Source: Chamaelirium japonicum
Taxonomy: Eukaryota > Streptophyta > Magnoliopsida > Liliales > Melanthiaceae
DNA length: 64,000 bases
Direction of reading: 5' to 3'
NCBI GenBank assembly: GCA_947650365.1
Contig: CANTAL010000002.1
Span: 1,495,501-1,559,500, forward strand
A program made the translations under genes and the position numbers. The notes beneath the pieces were generated by a model. It had not been told where the DNA came from. It ran no database searches and worked only from the letters and a program-made list of their open reading frames with translations. Of this stretch, positions 1 to 14,900 are shown in pieces. Each line of letters starts with the position of its first letter. The stretch's first letter is position 1.

Positions 1-3000
1 TATCCATTCTAATTCATTCGTACGATCCATTCTAATTCATTCGCACGATCCATTCTAATTCATTCATACAATCTATTCTAATTCTTTTGCATGAATGTAT
101 CCATTCTAATTCATTCGTTCGATCCATTCTAATTCATTCGTACGATCCATTCTAATTCATTCGCACGATCCATTCTAATTCATGCATAGGATCCAATCTA
201 ATTTATTCATACGATCCATTCAAATTGATTCGCTCGAATGTATCCATTCTAATTCATTCGTACGATCCATTCTAATTCATTTGTACGATTCATTCTAATT
301 CAATCCATTCTAATTCATTCGTACGATACATTCTTACTCATTCGTACGATCCATTCTAATTCATTCGCACGATCCATTCTAATTCATTAATACGATCCAT
401 TCTAATTCATTCGCACGATCCATTCTAATTCATTCACACAATCCATTCTATTTCATTCGTACGATCCATTCTAATTCATTCGCACGAAGGTATCCATTCA
501 AATTCATACAATCCATTCTAATTCATTCAAACGATCCAGTCTAATTCATTCATATGATCCATTCTAATTCATTCGCACGAATGTATCCATTCTAACTCAT
601 TCGTACGATCCATTCTAATCCATTTGTACGAATGTATCCACTCTAATTCATTCATACGATCCATTCTAATTCATTCGCACGAATGTATCCATTCCAATTC
701 ATTCGTACGATCCATTCTAATTCATTCGCACAATCTATTCTAATTCATTCGTACGATCAATTCTAATTCATTAGCATGATCCATTCTAATTCATTCGTAC
801 GATCTATTTTATGTCATTTGTACAATCCATTCTAATTCATTCGTACTATCCATTCTAATTCCTTCGTACGATCCATTCTAATTCATTCATACGATCCATT
901 CTAATTCATTCGCACGAATGTATCCATTCTAATTCATTCGTACGATCCATTCTAATTCATTCATACGATCCATTCTAATTCTACGATCCATTCTTACTCA
1001 TTCGTATTATCCATTTTAATTCATTCACACGAATGTATCAACTCTAATTCATTCGTACGATTCATTCTAATTCAATCCATTCTAATTCATTCGTACGATC
1101 CATTCTAATTCATTCGTACGATCGATTCTAATTCATTCATACGATCCATTCTAATTCATTCGTACGATCCATTCTAATTCATTCGTACAATCCATTCTAA
1201 TTTATTCGCACGATCCATTCGCATTCACTCAAATGATCCATTCTAATTCATTCATATGATCCATTCATTCGTACGATCCATTCTTACTCATTCGTACGAT
1301 CCATTCTAATTCATTTGCACGAAGGTATCCATTCTAATTCATTCGTACTATTCGTGCGAATGAATTAGAATGGATCATACGGTTGAGTAAGAATGGATTG
1401 TACGAATGAAATAGAATAGATCGTACAAATGAATTAGAATGGATTGAATTAGAATGGATCATACGAATGAATTAGAATAGGTTGTACGAATGAATTAGAA
1501 TGGATCGTACGAATGAATTAGAATGGATCGTAGGAATGAATTAGAATGGATCGTACGAATGGATTAGAATGGATACATTCGTGCGAATGAATTAGAATGG
1601 ATCATACGAATGAATTAGAGTTGATACATTCGTGTGAATGAATTAAAATGGATAATACGAATGAGTAAGAATGGATCGTAGAATTAGAATGGATCGTATG
1701 AATGAATTAGAATGGATTCATACGAATGAATTAGAATGGATCGTATGAATGAATTAGAATGGATCGTGCGAATGAATTAGAATGGATCGTACGAATGAAT
1801 TAGAATGGATCGTAGTAATGAATTAGAATGGATCATACGAATGAATTAGAATAGATTATGCGAATGAATTAGAATGGATCCTACGAATGAATTAGAATAG
1901 ATTGTGCGAATGAATTAGAATGGATCTGGATCGTGTATCCATTCTAATTCATTCGTACGACCTATTCTAATTCTTTCGCACGATACATTCTACTTCATTC
2001 GTACGATCCATTCTAATTCATTCGTACGATTCATTCTAATTCAATCCATTCTAATTCATTCGTACGATCCATTCTTACTCATTCGTACGATCGATTCTAA
2101 TTCATTCATACGATCCATTCTAATTCATTCGTACGATCTATTCTATTTCATTCACACAATCCATTCTTACTCATTCGTATGATCCATTCGTATCCATTCT
2201 AATTCATTCGTACAATCCATTCTAATTCATTCGTACGGTCCATTCTAATTCATTCGTACGATCCATTCTATTTCATTTATACGATCCATTCTAATGAATT
2301 AGAATGGATTGAATTAGAATGAATAGTACGAATGAATTAGAAAGGATACATTCGTGCGAATGAATTAGAATGGATCGCATGAGTGTAAATGAATTAGAAT
2401 GGATCGTGCGAATGAATTAGAATGGATCGTATTAATGAATTAGAATGGATCGTGCGAATGAATTAGAATGGATCGTACGAATGAGTAAGAATGGATCGTG
2501 CGAATGAATTAGAATGGATCATATGAATGAATTAGAATGGATCGTGCGAATAAATTAGAATGGATCGTATGAATGAATTATAATAGATTGTGCGAATGAA
2601 TTAGAATGGATCGTACGAATGAATTAGAATGGATACATTCGTGCGAATGAATTAGAATGGGTCGTATGAATGAATTAGAATCGATCGTACGAATGAATTA
2701 GAATGGATCGTGCGAATGAATTAGAATGGATACATTCGTGCGAATGAATTAGAATGAATCGTATGAATGAATTAGAGTGGGTACATTCGAACAAATGAAT
2801 TAGAATGGATCGTACGAATGAATTAGAATGGATACATTCGTGCGAATAAATTAGAATAGATTCTATGAATGAATTAGAATGGATCATTTGAGTGAATTAG
2901 AATAGATTGTGCGAATGATTTAGAATGGATCGTACGAATGAATTAGAATGGATCGTGTGAATAAATTAGAATGGATCGTATGAATGAATTAGAATGGATC

Positions 3001-5590
3001 GTGCAAATAAATTAGAATATAGATCGTACGAATGAATTAGATTGGATCGTACGAATGAATTCGAATGTATCCTTTCTAATTCATTCGTACGATCCATTCT
3101 AATTCATTCGTACGATCCATTCTAATTCATTCGTACGATCCATTCTAATTCATTCGCACGATCCATTCTAATTCATTCGTACGATTCACTCTAATACAAT
3201 CCATTCTAATTCATTCGTACGATCCATTCTTACTCATTCGTACGATCCATTCTAATTCATTCGCACGATCCATTCTAATTCATTCACACAATCCATTCTA
3301 TTTCATTCGTACGATCCATTCTAATTCATTCGCACAATCCATTCTAATTCATTCATACGATCCATTCTAATTCATTCATACGATCCATTCTAATTCATTC
3401 ATACGATCCATTCTAATTCCTTCGCACGATCCATTCTAATTCATTCGCATGATCAATTCTAATTCATTCGTACGATCGATTCTAATTCATTCATACGATC
3501 CATTCTAATTCATTCGCACAAATATATCCATTCTAATTCATTCTTACGATCCATTCTAATTTATTCGCACAATCTATTCTAATTCATCCATACGATCCAT
3601 TCTAATTCATTCATACGATCCAATCTAATTCATTCATACGATCCATTCTAATTCATTCGTACGATCTATTCTATTTCATTCATACGATCCATTCTAATTC
3701 GTTTGTACGATCCTTTCTAATTCCTTCGTACGATCCATTCTATTTCATTCGTACGAATGAATTAGAATGGATCGTACGAATGAATTAGAATGGATTCATT
3801 CGTGCGAATGAATTAGAATGGATCGTACGAATGTGTAAGAATGGATCGTACGAATGAATTAGAATGAATTGAATTAGAATGAATCGTACGAATGAATTAG
3901 AATGGATCGTACGAATGAATTAGAATGGATTGAATTAGAATGAATCGTACGAATGAATTAGAATGAATCATACCGTACGAATGAATTAGAATGGATCATA
4001 CGAAGGAATTAGAATGGATCGTGCGAATAAATTAGAATGGATCGTACGAATGAATTAGAATAGATTGTGCGAATGAATTAGAATGGATCTTATGAATGAA
4101 TTAGAATGGATCGTACGAATGAATTAGAATGGATCGTATGAATGAATTAGAATGGATCGTGCGAATGAATTAGAATGGATTCGCACGAATGTATCCATTC
4201 TAATTCATTCGTACGATCCATTCTAATTCATTCTTACAATCCATTCTAATTCATTCGCACGATCCATTCGCATTCACTCAAACGATCCATTCTAATTCAT
4301 TCATATGATCCATTCTAATTCATTCGTACGATCCATTCTAATTCATTCGTATGATCCATTCTAATTCATTCGCTCAATCTATTCTAATTCATTCGTACGA
4401 TCCATTCTAATTCATTAATACGATCCATTCTAATTCATTCGTACAATCCATTCTAATTCATTCGCACGTCCATTCTAATTCATTCGTACGATCCATTCTA
4501 ATTCATTCGCACGATCCAATCTAATTCATTCGTACGATCCATTCTAATTCATTCATACATGTACGAATGAATTAGAATGGATACATTCGTGCGAATGAAT
4601 TAGAATGGATCGTATGAATGAATTAGATTGGATCGTATATATGAATTAGAATGGATCGTGCGAATGAATGAGAATGGATCGTACGAATGAATTAGAATGG
4701 ATCGAACGAATGAATTAGAATGGATACATTCGTGCAAAAGAATTAGAATGGATTGTATGAATGAATTAGAATGGATCGTACGAATGAATTAGAATGGATC
4801 GTACGAATGAATTAGAATGGTTCGAATTAGAATGGATCGTGCGAATGAATTAGAATATGGATCGTACGAATGAATTAGAATGGATCGTGCGAATGAATTA
4901 GAATGGATCGTACGAATGAATTAGAATAAATTGTGCGAATGAATGATAATGGATCGTACGAATGATTTAGAATGGATCGTACGAATGAATTAGAATGGAT
5001 CGTACGAATGAATTGGAATGGATATATTCGTGCGAATGAATTAGAATGGATCGTATGAATGAATTAGATTGGATCGTATTAATGAATTAGAATGGATCGT
5101 GCGAATGAATTAGAATGGATCGTACGAATGAATTAGAATGGATAGATACGTGCGAATGAATTTGAATGGATCATACGAAGGAATTAGAATGGATCGTACG
5201 AATGAATTAGAATGGATCGTACGAATGAATTAGAATGGATCGTACGAAGGAATTAGAATGGATCGTACGAAGGAATTAGAATGGATAGTACAAATGAATT
5301 AGAATGGATCGTACGATTGAGTAAGAATGGATCGTACGAATGAAATAGAATGGATCGTATGAATGAATTAGAATGGATCGTGCGAATGAATTAGAATGGA
5401 TCGTACGAATGAATTAGAATAGATTGTGCGAATGAATTAGAATGGATCGTGCGAATGAATTAGAATGGATCGTACGAATGAATTAGAATGGATCGTACGA
5501 ATGAATTAGAATGGATCGTATGAATGAAATAGAATGGATCGTGCGAATGAATTAGAATGGATCGTACGAATGAAATAGAATGGATTCGCA
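1..5590. repeat. 23-bp satellite array, alternating orientation, segment 1
   Basis: The segment consists of 23-bp monomers with core CCATTCTAATTCATTCG plus a spacer TACGAT (F orientation) or its reverse complement (R). Common spacer variants read CACGAT, CATACGAT-like or TACAAT. Length variants are a 28-bp form with spacer CACGAATGTAT and a 15-bp form ending AATTCAAT. Approximate blocks are F 1-1,350, R 1,352-1,930, F 1,935-2,295, R 2,296-3,060, F 3,066-3,752, R 3,753-4,172, F 4,185-4,558, R 4,561-5,585. No unrelated sequence and no gene is seen. The open frames here are a by-product of the repeat: three monomers make 69 bp, so a frame lacking a stop stays open as a 23-residue repeat. Confidence 0.97.
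3731..3774. repeat. Palindromic F-to-R switch centred on GTAC
   Basis: The array reverses exactly at the self-complementary centre TTCGTACGAA. The 22 bases on each side are reverse complements with one mismatch, and the match continues outward through neighbouring monomers. Comparable centres lie at about 9,482, 10,272, 24,145, 27,879, 28,600 (GTGC centre), 29,610 and 33,623. Confidence 0.85.
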
Positions 5591-6865
5591 CGAATGTATC
5601 CATTCTAATTCATTCGTACGATCCATTCTAATTCATTCGTACAATCCATTCTAATTCATTCGCATGATCCATTCGCATTCACTCAAACGATCCATTCTAA
5701 TTCATTCATTCAATCCATTCTAATTGTTTTGCATGAATGTATCCATTCTAATTCATTCGTACGATCCATTCTAATTCATTCGTATGATCTATTCTAATTC
5801 ATTCGCATGATCCATTCTAATTTCTTCGTACGATCCATTTTAATTCATTCGCACGATCCATTCTAATTCATTCATACGATCCATTCTAATTCATTCGTAC
5901 GATCCATTCTAATTTCTTCGTATGATCTATTCTAATTCCTTCGTACGATCCATTCTAATTCATTCATATGATCTATTCTAATTCTTTCGCACGAATGTAT
6001 CCATTCTAATTCATTCGTACGATCCATTCTAATTCCTTCATACGATCCATATTCTAATTCATTCGTACGATCCATTCTAATTTAGTCGTACAATCCATTC
6101 TAATTCATTCGCACGAATGTATCCATTCTAATTCATTCGTACGATCCATTCTACGAATTAGAATGGATCGTATGAATGAATTAGAATGGATCGTGCGAAT
6201 AAATTTGAATGGATCGTATGAATGAATTAGAATAGATCGTGCGAATGAATTAGAATGGATCGTACGAATGAATTAGAATGGATACATTCGTGCGAATGAA
6301 TTAGAATGGATCATACGAATGAATTAGAATGGATCATATGAATGAATGAGAATGGATCGTACGAATGAATTAGAATGGATACATTCACGCGAATGAATTA
6401 GAATGGATCATACGAACGAATTAGAATGGATTCATTCGTGCGAATGAGTTAGAATGGATCGTACGAATGAGTAAGAATGGATCGTACGAATGAATTAGAA
6501 TGGATTGAATTAGAATGAATCGTACGAATAAATTAGAATGGATCGTACGAATGAATTAGAATGGATCGTACGAATGAAATATAATGGATCGTATGAATGA
6601 ATTAGAATGGATCGTGCGAATGAATTAGAATGGATCGTACGAATGAATTAGAATAGATTGTGCGAATGAATTAGAATGGATCGTGCGAATGAATTAGAAT
6701 GGATCGTACGAATGAATTAGAATAGATTGTGCGAATGAATTAGAATGGATCGTACGAAAGAATTAGAATGGATCGTACGAATGAATTAGAATGGATCGTA
6801 TGAATGAATTAGAATGGATCGTGCGAATGAATTAGAATGGATCGTACGAATGAAATAGAATGGAT
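5581..6865. repeat. Dispersed module, copy at left
   Basis: The module begins at an R-to-F switch reading GGATTCGCACGAATG, continues with F monomers including CCATATTCTAATTC, and crosses to R through the unusual junction CCATTCTACGAATTAG at about 6,150. The same series occurs at 36,628-38,100 (junction at about 37,556) and at 59,250-60,556 (junction about 59,816). Distance from entry to exit is about 570 bp here and at 59,250 but about 930 bp at 36,628. Confidence 0.75.
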
Positions 6866-9088
6866 TCGCACGAATGTATCCATTCTAATTCATTCGTACG
6901 ATCCATTCTAATTCATTCGTACAATCCATTCTAATTCATTCGCACGATCCATTCTAATTCATTCATACGATCCATTCTATTACATTCGTCCGATCCATTC
7001 TTACTCATTCGTACGATCCATTCTTACTCATTCGTACGATCCATTCTAATTCATTCGTATGACCCATTCTAATTCATTCGTACGATCCATTCTAATTAAT
7101 TCGCACGATCCATTCTAATTCATTCATACGATCCATTCTAATTCATTCATATGATCCACTCTAATTCATTCATACGATCCATTCTAATTCATTCGTACGA
7201 TCCTTTCTAATTCATTCGGATCGTGCGAATGAATTAGAATGGAACGTATAGATTGTGCGAATGAATTAGAATGGATCGTACGAATGAATTAAAATGGATC
7301 GTACGAATGAATTAGAATGGATCGTACGAATGAGTAAGAATGGATCGTACGAATGAAATAGAATGGATCGTATGAATGAATTAGAATGGATACGTGCGAA
7401 TGAATTAGAATTGATCGTACGAATGAATTAGAATAAATTGTGCGAATGAATTAGAATGGATCGTACGAATGAATTGGAATGGATACATTCGTGCGAATGA
7501 ATTAGAATGGATCGTACGAATGAAATAGAATGGATCGTGCGAATGAATGAGAATGGATCGTATGAATGAATTAGAGTGGATCATATGAATAAATTAGAAT
7601 GGATCGTATGAATGAATTAGAATGGATCGTGCGAATGAATTAGAATGGATTGTACGAATGAATTAGAATGGATCGTACGAATGAATTAGAATGGATACAT
7701 TCATGCGAATGAATTAGAATGGATCATATGAAGGAATTAGAATGGATCGTTTGAGTGAATGCGAATGGATCGTGCGAATGAATTAGAATGGATCGTACGA
7801 ATGAATTAGATTGGATCGTACGAATGAATTAGAATGGATCGTACGAATGAGTACGAATGGATTGAATTAGAATGAATTAGAATGGATACATTCGTGCAAA
7901 AGAATTAGAATGGATTGTACGAATGAAATAGAATAGATCGTACGAATGAATTAGAATGGATCATGCAAATGAATTAGAATAGATCGTACGAATGAATTAG
8001 AATAGATTGTGTGAATGAATTAGAATGGATCGTACGAATGAATTGGAATGGATACATTCGTGCAAATGAATTAGAATGGATCGTATGAATGAATTAGAGT
8101 GGATACATTCGTACAAATGAAATAGAATGGATGGTATGAATGAATTAGAATGGATACATTCGTGTGAATGAATTAGAATGGATCATATGAATGAATTAGA
8201 ATGGATCGTATGAATGAATTAGAATGGATCGTGCGAATGAATTAGAATGGATCGTACGAATGAGTTAGAATGGATTGAATTAGAATGAATCGTACGACTG
8301 AATTAGAATGGATCGTACGAATGAAATAGAATGGATCGTACGAATGAATTGGAATGGATACATTCGTGCGAATGAATTAGAATGGATCGTATGAATGAAT
8401 TAGAGTGGATCGTTTGAATGAATTAGAATGGATCGTACTTATGAATTAGAATGGGTCATACAAATGAAATAGAATGGATCGTACGAAGGAATTAGAAAGG
8501 ATCGTACAAACGAATTAGAATGGATCGTATGAATGAAATAGAATAGATCGTACGAATGAATTAGAATGGATCGTATGAATGAATTAGATTGGATCGTATG
8601 AATGAATTAGAATGGATTGTACGAATGAAATAGAATGGATCGTGCGAATGAATTAGAATGGATCGTACGAATGAGTAAGAATGGATCGTACGAATGAATT
8701 AGAATGGATTGAATTAGAATGAATCGTACGAATGAATTAGAATGGATCGTACGAATGAATTAGAATGGATCGTACGAATGAATTAGAATGGATCGTACGA
8801 ATGAAATAGAATGGATCGTACGAAGCAAATTAGAATAGATCATACGAAGAAATTAGAATGGATCGTACGAATGAACTAGAATGGATTGAATTAGAATGAA
8901 TCGTACGAATGAATTAGAATGAATCATACCGTACGAATGAATTAGAATGGATCATACGAAGGAATTAGAATGGATCGTACGAATGAATTAGAATGGATCG
9001 TACGAAGGAATTAGAATGGATCGTACGAAGGAATTAGAATGGATAGTACGAATGAATTAGAATGGATCGTACGAATGAAATAGAATGG
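5590..9088. repeat. 23-bp satellite array, segment 2
   Basis: Same monomer family. Approximate blocks are F 5,592-6,152, R 6,154-6,865, F 6,872-7,218, R 7,219-9,088. The last is one of the longer unbroken R blocks in the left half. Monomers differ from one another mostly by single substitutions in the spacer (GTAC, GCAC, ATAC, GTAT). A TAATTC-to-TATTTC change and a TAATTC-to-TTACTC change recur in many places, so they behave as shared subfamily variants rather than random errors. No coding or RNA gene is visible. Confidence 0.96.
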
Positions 9089-11189
9089 ATTCCATTCTAA
9101 TTCATTCGTACGATCCATTCTAATTCATTCGCACCATCCATTCTAATTCATTCGTACGATCCATTCTAATTCATTCACACGATCCATTCTAATTCATTCA
9201 TACGATCCATTCAAATTCATTCGTACGATCCATTCTTATTCCTTCGTACGATCCATTCTAATTCATTCGGACAATCTATTCTAATTAATTCGTACGATCC
9301 ATTCTAATTCATTTGCACGATCCATTCTAATTCATTCATACGATCCATTCTATTTCATTCGTACGATCCATTCTTACTCATTCGTACGATCCATTCTAAT
9401 TCATTTGCACGAAGGTATCCATTCTAATTCATTCGTACTATCCACTCTAATTCCTTCGTACGATCCATTCTAATTCCTTCGTACGAATGAGTAAGAATGG
9501 ATAGTACGAATGAATTAGAATGGATCGTACGAATGAATTAGAATGGATCGTACGAAGGAATTAGAATGGATTGTATGAATGAATTAGAATAGATCGTATG
9601 AATGAATTAGAATGGATCTTACGAATGAATTAGAATGGAAAGTACGAATGAATTAGAATGGATCGTATGAATGAATTAGAATGGATACATTCGTGCAAAT
9701 GAATTAGAATGGATCGTGCGAATGAATTAGAATGGATCGTACGAATGAATTAGAATGGATACATTTGTGCGAATCCATTCTATTTCATTCGTACGATCCA
9801 TTCTAATTCATTCGCACGATCCATTCTAATTCATTCATACGATCCATTCTAATTCATTCGTACGATCCATTCTAATTCATTCGTACGATCCATTCTAATT
9901 CATTCGCACAGTCTACTCTAATTCATTCGTACGATCCATTCTAATTCATTCGCACGATCCATTCTAATTCATTCATACGATCCATTCTATTTCATTCGTA
10001 CGATCCATTCTTACTCATTCGTATGATCCATTCTAATTCCTTTGCACGAAGGTATCCATTCTAATTCATTCGTACTATCCATTCTAATTCATTCGCACGA
10101 ATGTATCCATTCTAATTCATTCGTACGATCCATTCTAATTCATTCGTACGATCCATTCTAATTGCTTCGTATGATCCATTCTAATTCATTCGCACGAATG
10201 TATCCATTCTAATTCATTCGCACGAATGTATCCATTCTAATTCATTCGTACGATCCATTCTAATTCATTCGTACGAATGGATTGTACGAATGAGATAGAA
10301 TGGATCATGCGAATGAATTAGAATGGATCGTGCGAATGAATTAGAATGGATCGTACGAATAAAATAGAATGGATTGTACGAATGAGATAGAATGGATCGT
10401 ACGAATGAATTAGAATGGATACATTCATGCGAATGAATTAGAATGGATCATACTAATGAATTAGAATGGATTCATTCGTGCGAATGAATTAGAATGGATC
10501 GTACGAATGAGTAAGAATGGATCGTACGAGTGAATTAGAATGTATTGAATTAGAATAAATCATACGAATGAATTAGAATGGATCGTACGAATGAATTAGA
10601 ATAGATTGTGCGAATGAATTAGAATGGATTGTACGAATGAATTGGAATGGATACATTCGTGCGAATGAATTAGAATGGATCGTATGAATGAATTAGAGTG
10701 GACACATTCGTACAAATGAATTAGAATGGATCGTACGAATGAATTAGAATGGATACATTCGTGCGAATGAATTAGAATGGATCATATGAATGAATTAGAA
10801 TGGATCGTTTGAGTGAATTAGAATAGATTGTGTGAATGAATTAGAATGGATCGTACGAATGAATTAGAATGGATCGTTCGAATAGATTAGAATGGATCGT
10901 ATGAATGAATTAGAATGGATCGTGCGAATGAATTAGAATATAGATCGTACGAATGAATTAGAATGGATCGTACGAATGAATTCGAATGTATCCTTTCTAA
11001 TTCATTCGTACCATCCATTCTAATTCATTCGTACGATCCATTCTAATTCATTCGCACGATCCATTCTAATTCATTCGCACGATCCATTCTAATTCATTCA
11101 TACAATCCATTCTAATTCTTTTACACGAATGTATCCATTCTAATTCATTCGTACGATCCATTCTAATTCATTCGTACGATCCATTCTAA

Positions 11190-11925
11190 TTCATTCACAC
11201 TCATACGATCCATTCTAATTCATTCGCACGAATGTATCCTTTCTAATTCATTCGTATGATCCATTCTAATTCATTCGCACAATCTATTCTAATTCATTCG
11301 AACGATCCATTCTAAGTCATTCGTACGATCCATTCTAATTCATTCGTACGATCCATTCTAATTCATTCGCATGATCCATTCTATTTCATTCGTACGATCC
11401 ATTCTAATTCATTCGCACGAATGTATCCATTCCAATTCATTCGTACGATCCATTCTAATTCATTCGCACAATCTATTCTAATTCATTCGTACGATCAATT
11501 CTAATTCATTTGCACGTATCCATTCTAATTCATTCATAAGATCCATTCTATTTCATTCGTACGATCCATTCTTACTCATTCGTATGATCCATTCTAATTC
11601 ATTCGTACGATCCATTCTAATTCATTCGTACGATCCATTCTAATTCATTCGCACAATCTATACGTTCCATTCTAATTCATTCGTAAGATCCATTCTAATT
11701 CATTCGCACGATCCGAATGAATTAGAATGGATCGTACGATTGAATTAGAATGTATCGTATGAATGAATTAGAGTGGATCATATGAATGAATTAGAATGGA
11801 TCGTTTGAATGAATTAGAATGGATCGTGCGAATGAATTAGAATGGATCGTGCGAATGAATTAGATTGGATCATACGAACGAATTAGAATGGGACGTACGA
11901 ATGAATTAGAATGGATACACGATCC
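11190..11925. repeat. Dispersed copy of the 4.7-kb unit's boundary region
   Basis: Contains CACACTCATACGATCC, then CCAATTC and TCTATACGTTCC (11,658), then the F-to-R switch GCACGATCCGAATG and the R-to-F switch GGATACACGATCCAGATCC. The same series occurs at about 53,065-53,795, 57,735-58,440 and in part at 60,915-61,500. It shows that this part of the right-hand higher-order unit also exists at least 37 kb away. Confidence 0.75.
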
Positions 11926-14900
11926 AGATCCATTCTAATTCATTCGCACAATCTATTCTAATTCATTCGTAGGATCCATTCTAATTCCTTCGTACGATCC
12001 ATAATCTAATTCAATCGCACGATCCATTCTAATTCATTCATACGATCCATTCTAATTCATTCGTACGATTCATTCTAATTCATTCGCATGATCCATTCTA
12101 ATTCATTCATACGATCCATTCTAATTCCTTCGTACGATCCATTCTAATTCCTTCGTACGATCCATTCTAATTCATACGTACGACCCATTCTAATTCATTC
12201 GTACGATCCATTCAAATTCATTTGCACGATCCATTCTAATTCATTCGCACGATCCATTCTAATTCATTCATACGATCCATTCTAATTCATTCATATGATC
12301 CACTCTAATTCATTCATACGATCCATTCTAATTCATTCGTACGATCCATTCTAACTCATTCGTACGATCCACTCACATACGAATAAATTAGAATGAATTA
12401 GAATGGATTGTGTGAATGAATTAGAATGGATCGTATGAATGAATTAGAATGGATCGTGCGAATGAATTAGAATGGATCGTGCGATTGAATTAGAATATGG
12501 ATCGTACGAAGGAATTAGAATGGATCATACGAATGAATTCGAATGTATCCTTTCTAATTCATTCGTACGATCCATTCTAATTCCTTCGTACGATCCATTC
12601 TAATTCATTCGTACGATTCATTCTAATGAATTAGAATTGATCGTACGAATGAATTAGAATAGATTGTGCGAATGAATTAGAATGGATCGTACGAATGAAT
12701 TGGAATGGATACATTCGTGCGAATGAATTAGAATGGATCGTATGAATGAATTAGAGTGGATACATTCGTACAAATGAATTAGAATGGATCGTACGAATGA
12801 ATTAGAATGGATACATTCGTGCGAATGAATTAGAATGGATCATATGAATGAATTAGAATGGATCGTACGAATGAATTAGAATGGATACATTCGTGCGAAT
12901 GAATTAGAATGGATCGTATGAATGAGTAAGAATGGATCGTACGAAGGAATTAGAATGGATCGTACGAAGGAATTAGAATAGATCGTACGAATGAATTAGA
13001 ATGGATACGAATGGATCGTACGAATGAGTAAGAATGGATCGTACGAATGAAATAGAATGGATTGTATGAATGAATTAGAATGGATACATTCGTGCGAATG
13101 AATTAGGATGGATCCTATGAATGAATTAGAATAGATTGTGCGAATGAATTAGAATGGATCGTACGAATGAATTGGAATGGATACATTCGTGCGAATGAAT
13201 TAGAATGGATCGTAAGAATGAATTAGAGTGGATACATTCGTACAAATGAATTAGAATGGATCGTACGAATGAATTAGAATGGATACATTCGTGCGAATGA
13301 ATTAGAATGGATCATATGAATGAATTAGAATGGATCGTTTGAGTGAATGCGAATGGATCGTGCGAATGAATTAGAATGGATTGCACGAATGAATTAGAAT
13401 GGATCGTACGAATGAATTAGAATGGATACATTCGTGCGAATCCATTCTATTTCATTCGTACGATCCATTCTAATTCATTCGCACGATCCATTCTAATTCA
13501 TTCATACGATCCATTCTAATTCATTCGTACGATCCATTCTAATTCATTCGTACGATCCATTCTAATTCATTCGCACAAATGTATCCATTCCAATTCATTC
13601 GTACGATCCATTCTAATTCATTCGCACAATCTATCCTTTCTAATTCATTCGTACGATCCATTCTAATTCATTCGCACAATCTATTCTAATTCATTCGAAC
13701 GATCCATTCTAATTCATTAGCATGATTCATTCTAATTCATTCGTACGATATATTCTATTTCATTCGTACGATCCATTCTAATTCATTCATACAATCCATT
13801 CTATTTCATTCGTACGATCCATTCTTACTCATTCGTACGATCCATTCGTATCCTTTCTAATTCATTCGTACGATCTATTCTAATTTATTCGTACGATCCA
13901 TTCTAATTCATTAATACGATCCAATCTAATTCATTCATACGATCCATTCTAATTCATTCGTACGATCCATTCTAATTCATTCGTACAGTCCATTCTAATT
14001 CATTCGTACGATCCATTCTAATTCATTCGTACGATCCATTCTAATTCATTCGTACAATCCATTCTAATTAATTCGCACAATCTATTCTAATTCATTCGTA
14101 CGGTCCATTCTAATTCATTCGCACGATCCATTCTAATTCATTCATACGATCCATTCTATTTCATTCGTACGATCCATTCTTACTCATTCGTACGATCCAT
14201 TCTAATTCATTTGCACAAAGTTATGCATTCTAATTCATTCGTACTATCCATTCTAATTCCTTCGTACGATCCATTCTAATTCCTTCGTACGATCCATTCT
14301 AATTCATTTGTACGAATGTATCCACTCTAATTCATTCGCACAAATGTATCCATTCTAATTCATTCGTACGATACATTCTAATTCATTCGCACAATCTATT
14401 CTAATTCATTCGTACGATCAATTCTAATTCATTAGCATGATCCATTCTAATTCATTCGTATGATCTATTCTATTTCATTCGTACAATCCATTCTTACTCA
14501 ATTGTATGATCCATTCTAATCCATTCGCACAATCTATTCTAATTCATTTGTACGATCCATTCTATTTCATTCGTACGATCCATTCTAATTCATTCGCACG
14601 ATCCATTCTAATTCATTCGCACGATCCATTCTAATTCATTCATATGATCCATTCTAATCCATTCGCACAATCTATTCTAATTCATTCGTACGATCAATTC
14701 TATTTCATTCGTACGATCGTATGAATGAATTAGAATGGATTGTATGAATGAATTAGATTAGATCGTATAAATGAATTAGAATAGATCGTACGAATAAATT
14801 AGAATGGATACGAATGGATCGTACGAATGCGTAAGAATGGATCGTACGAATGAAATAGAATGGATTGTACGAATGAATTAGAATGGATACATTCGTGCGA

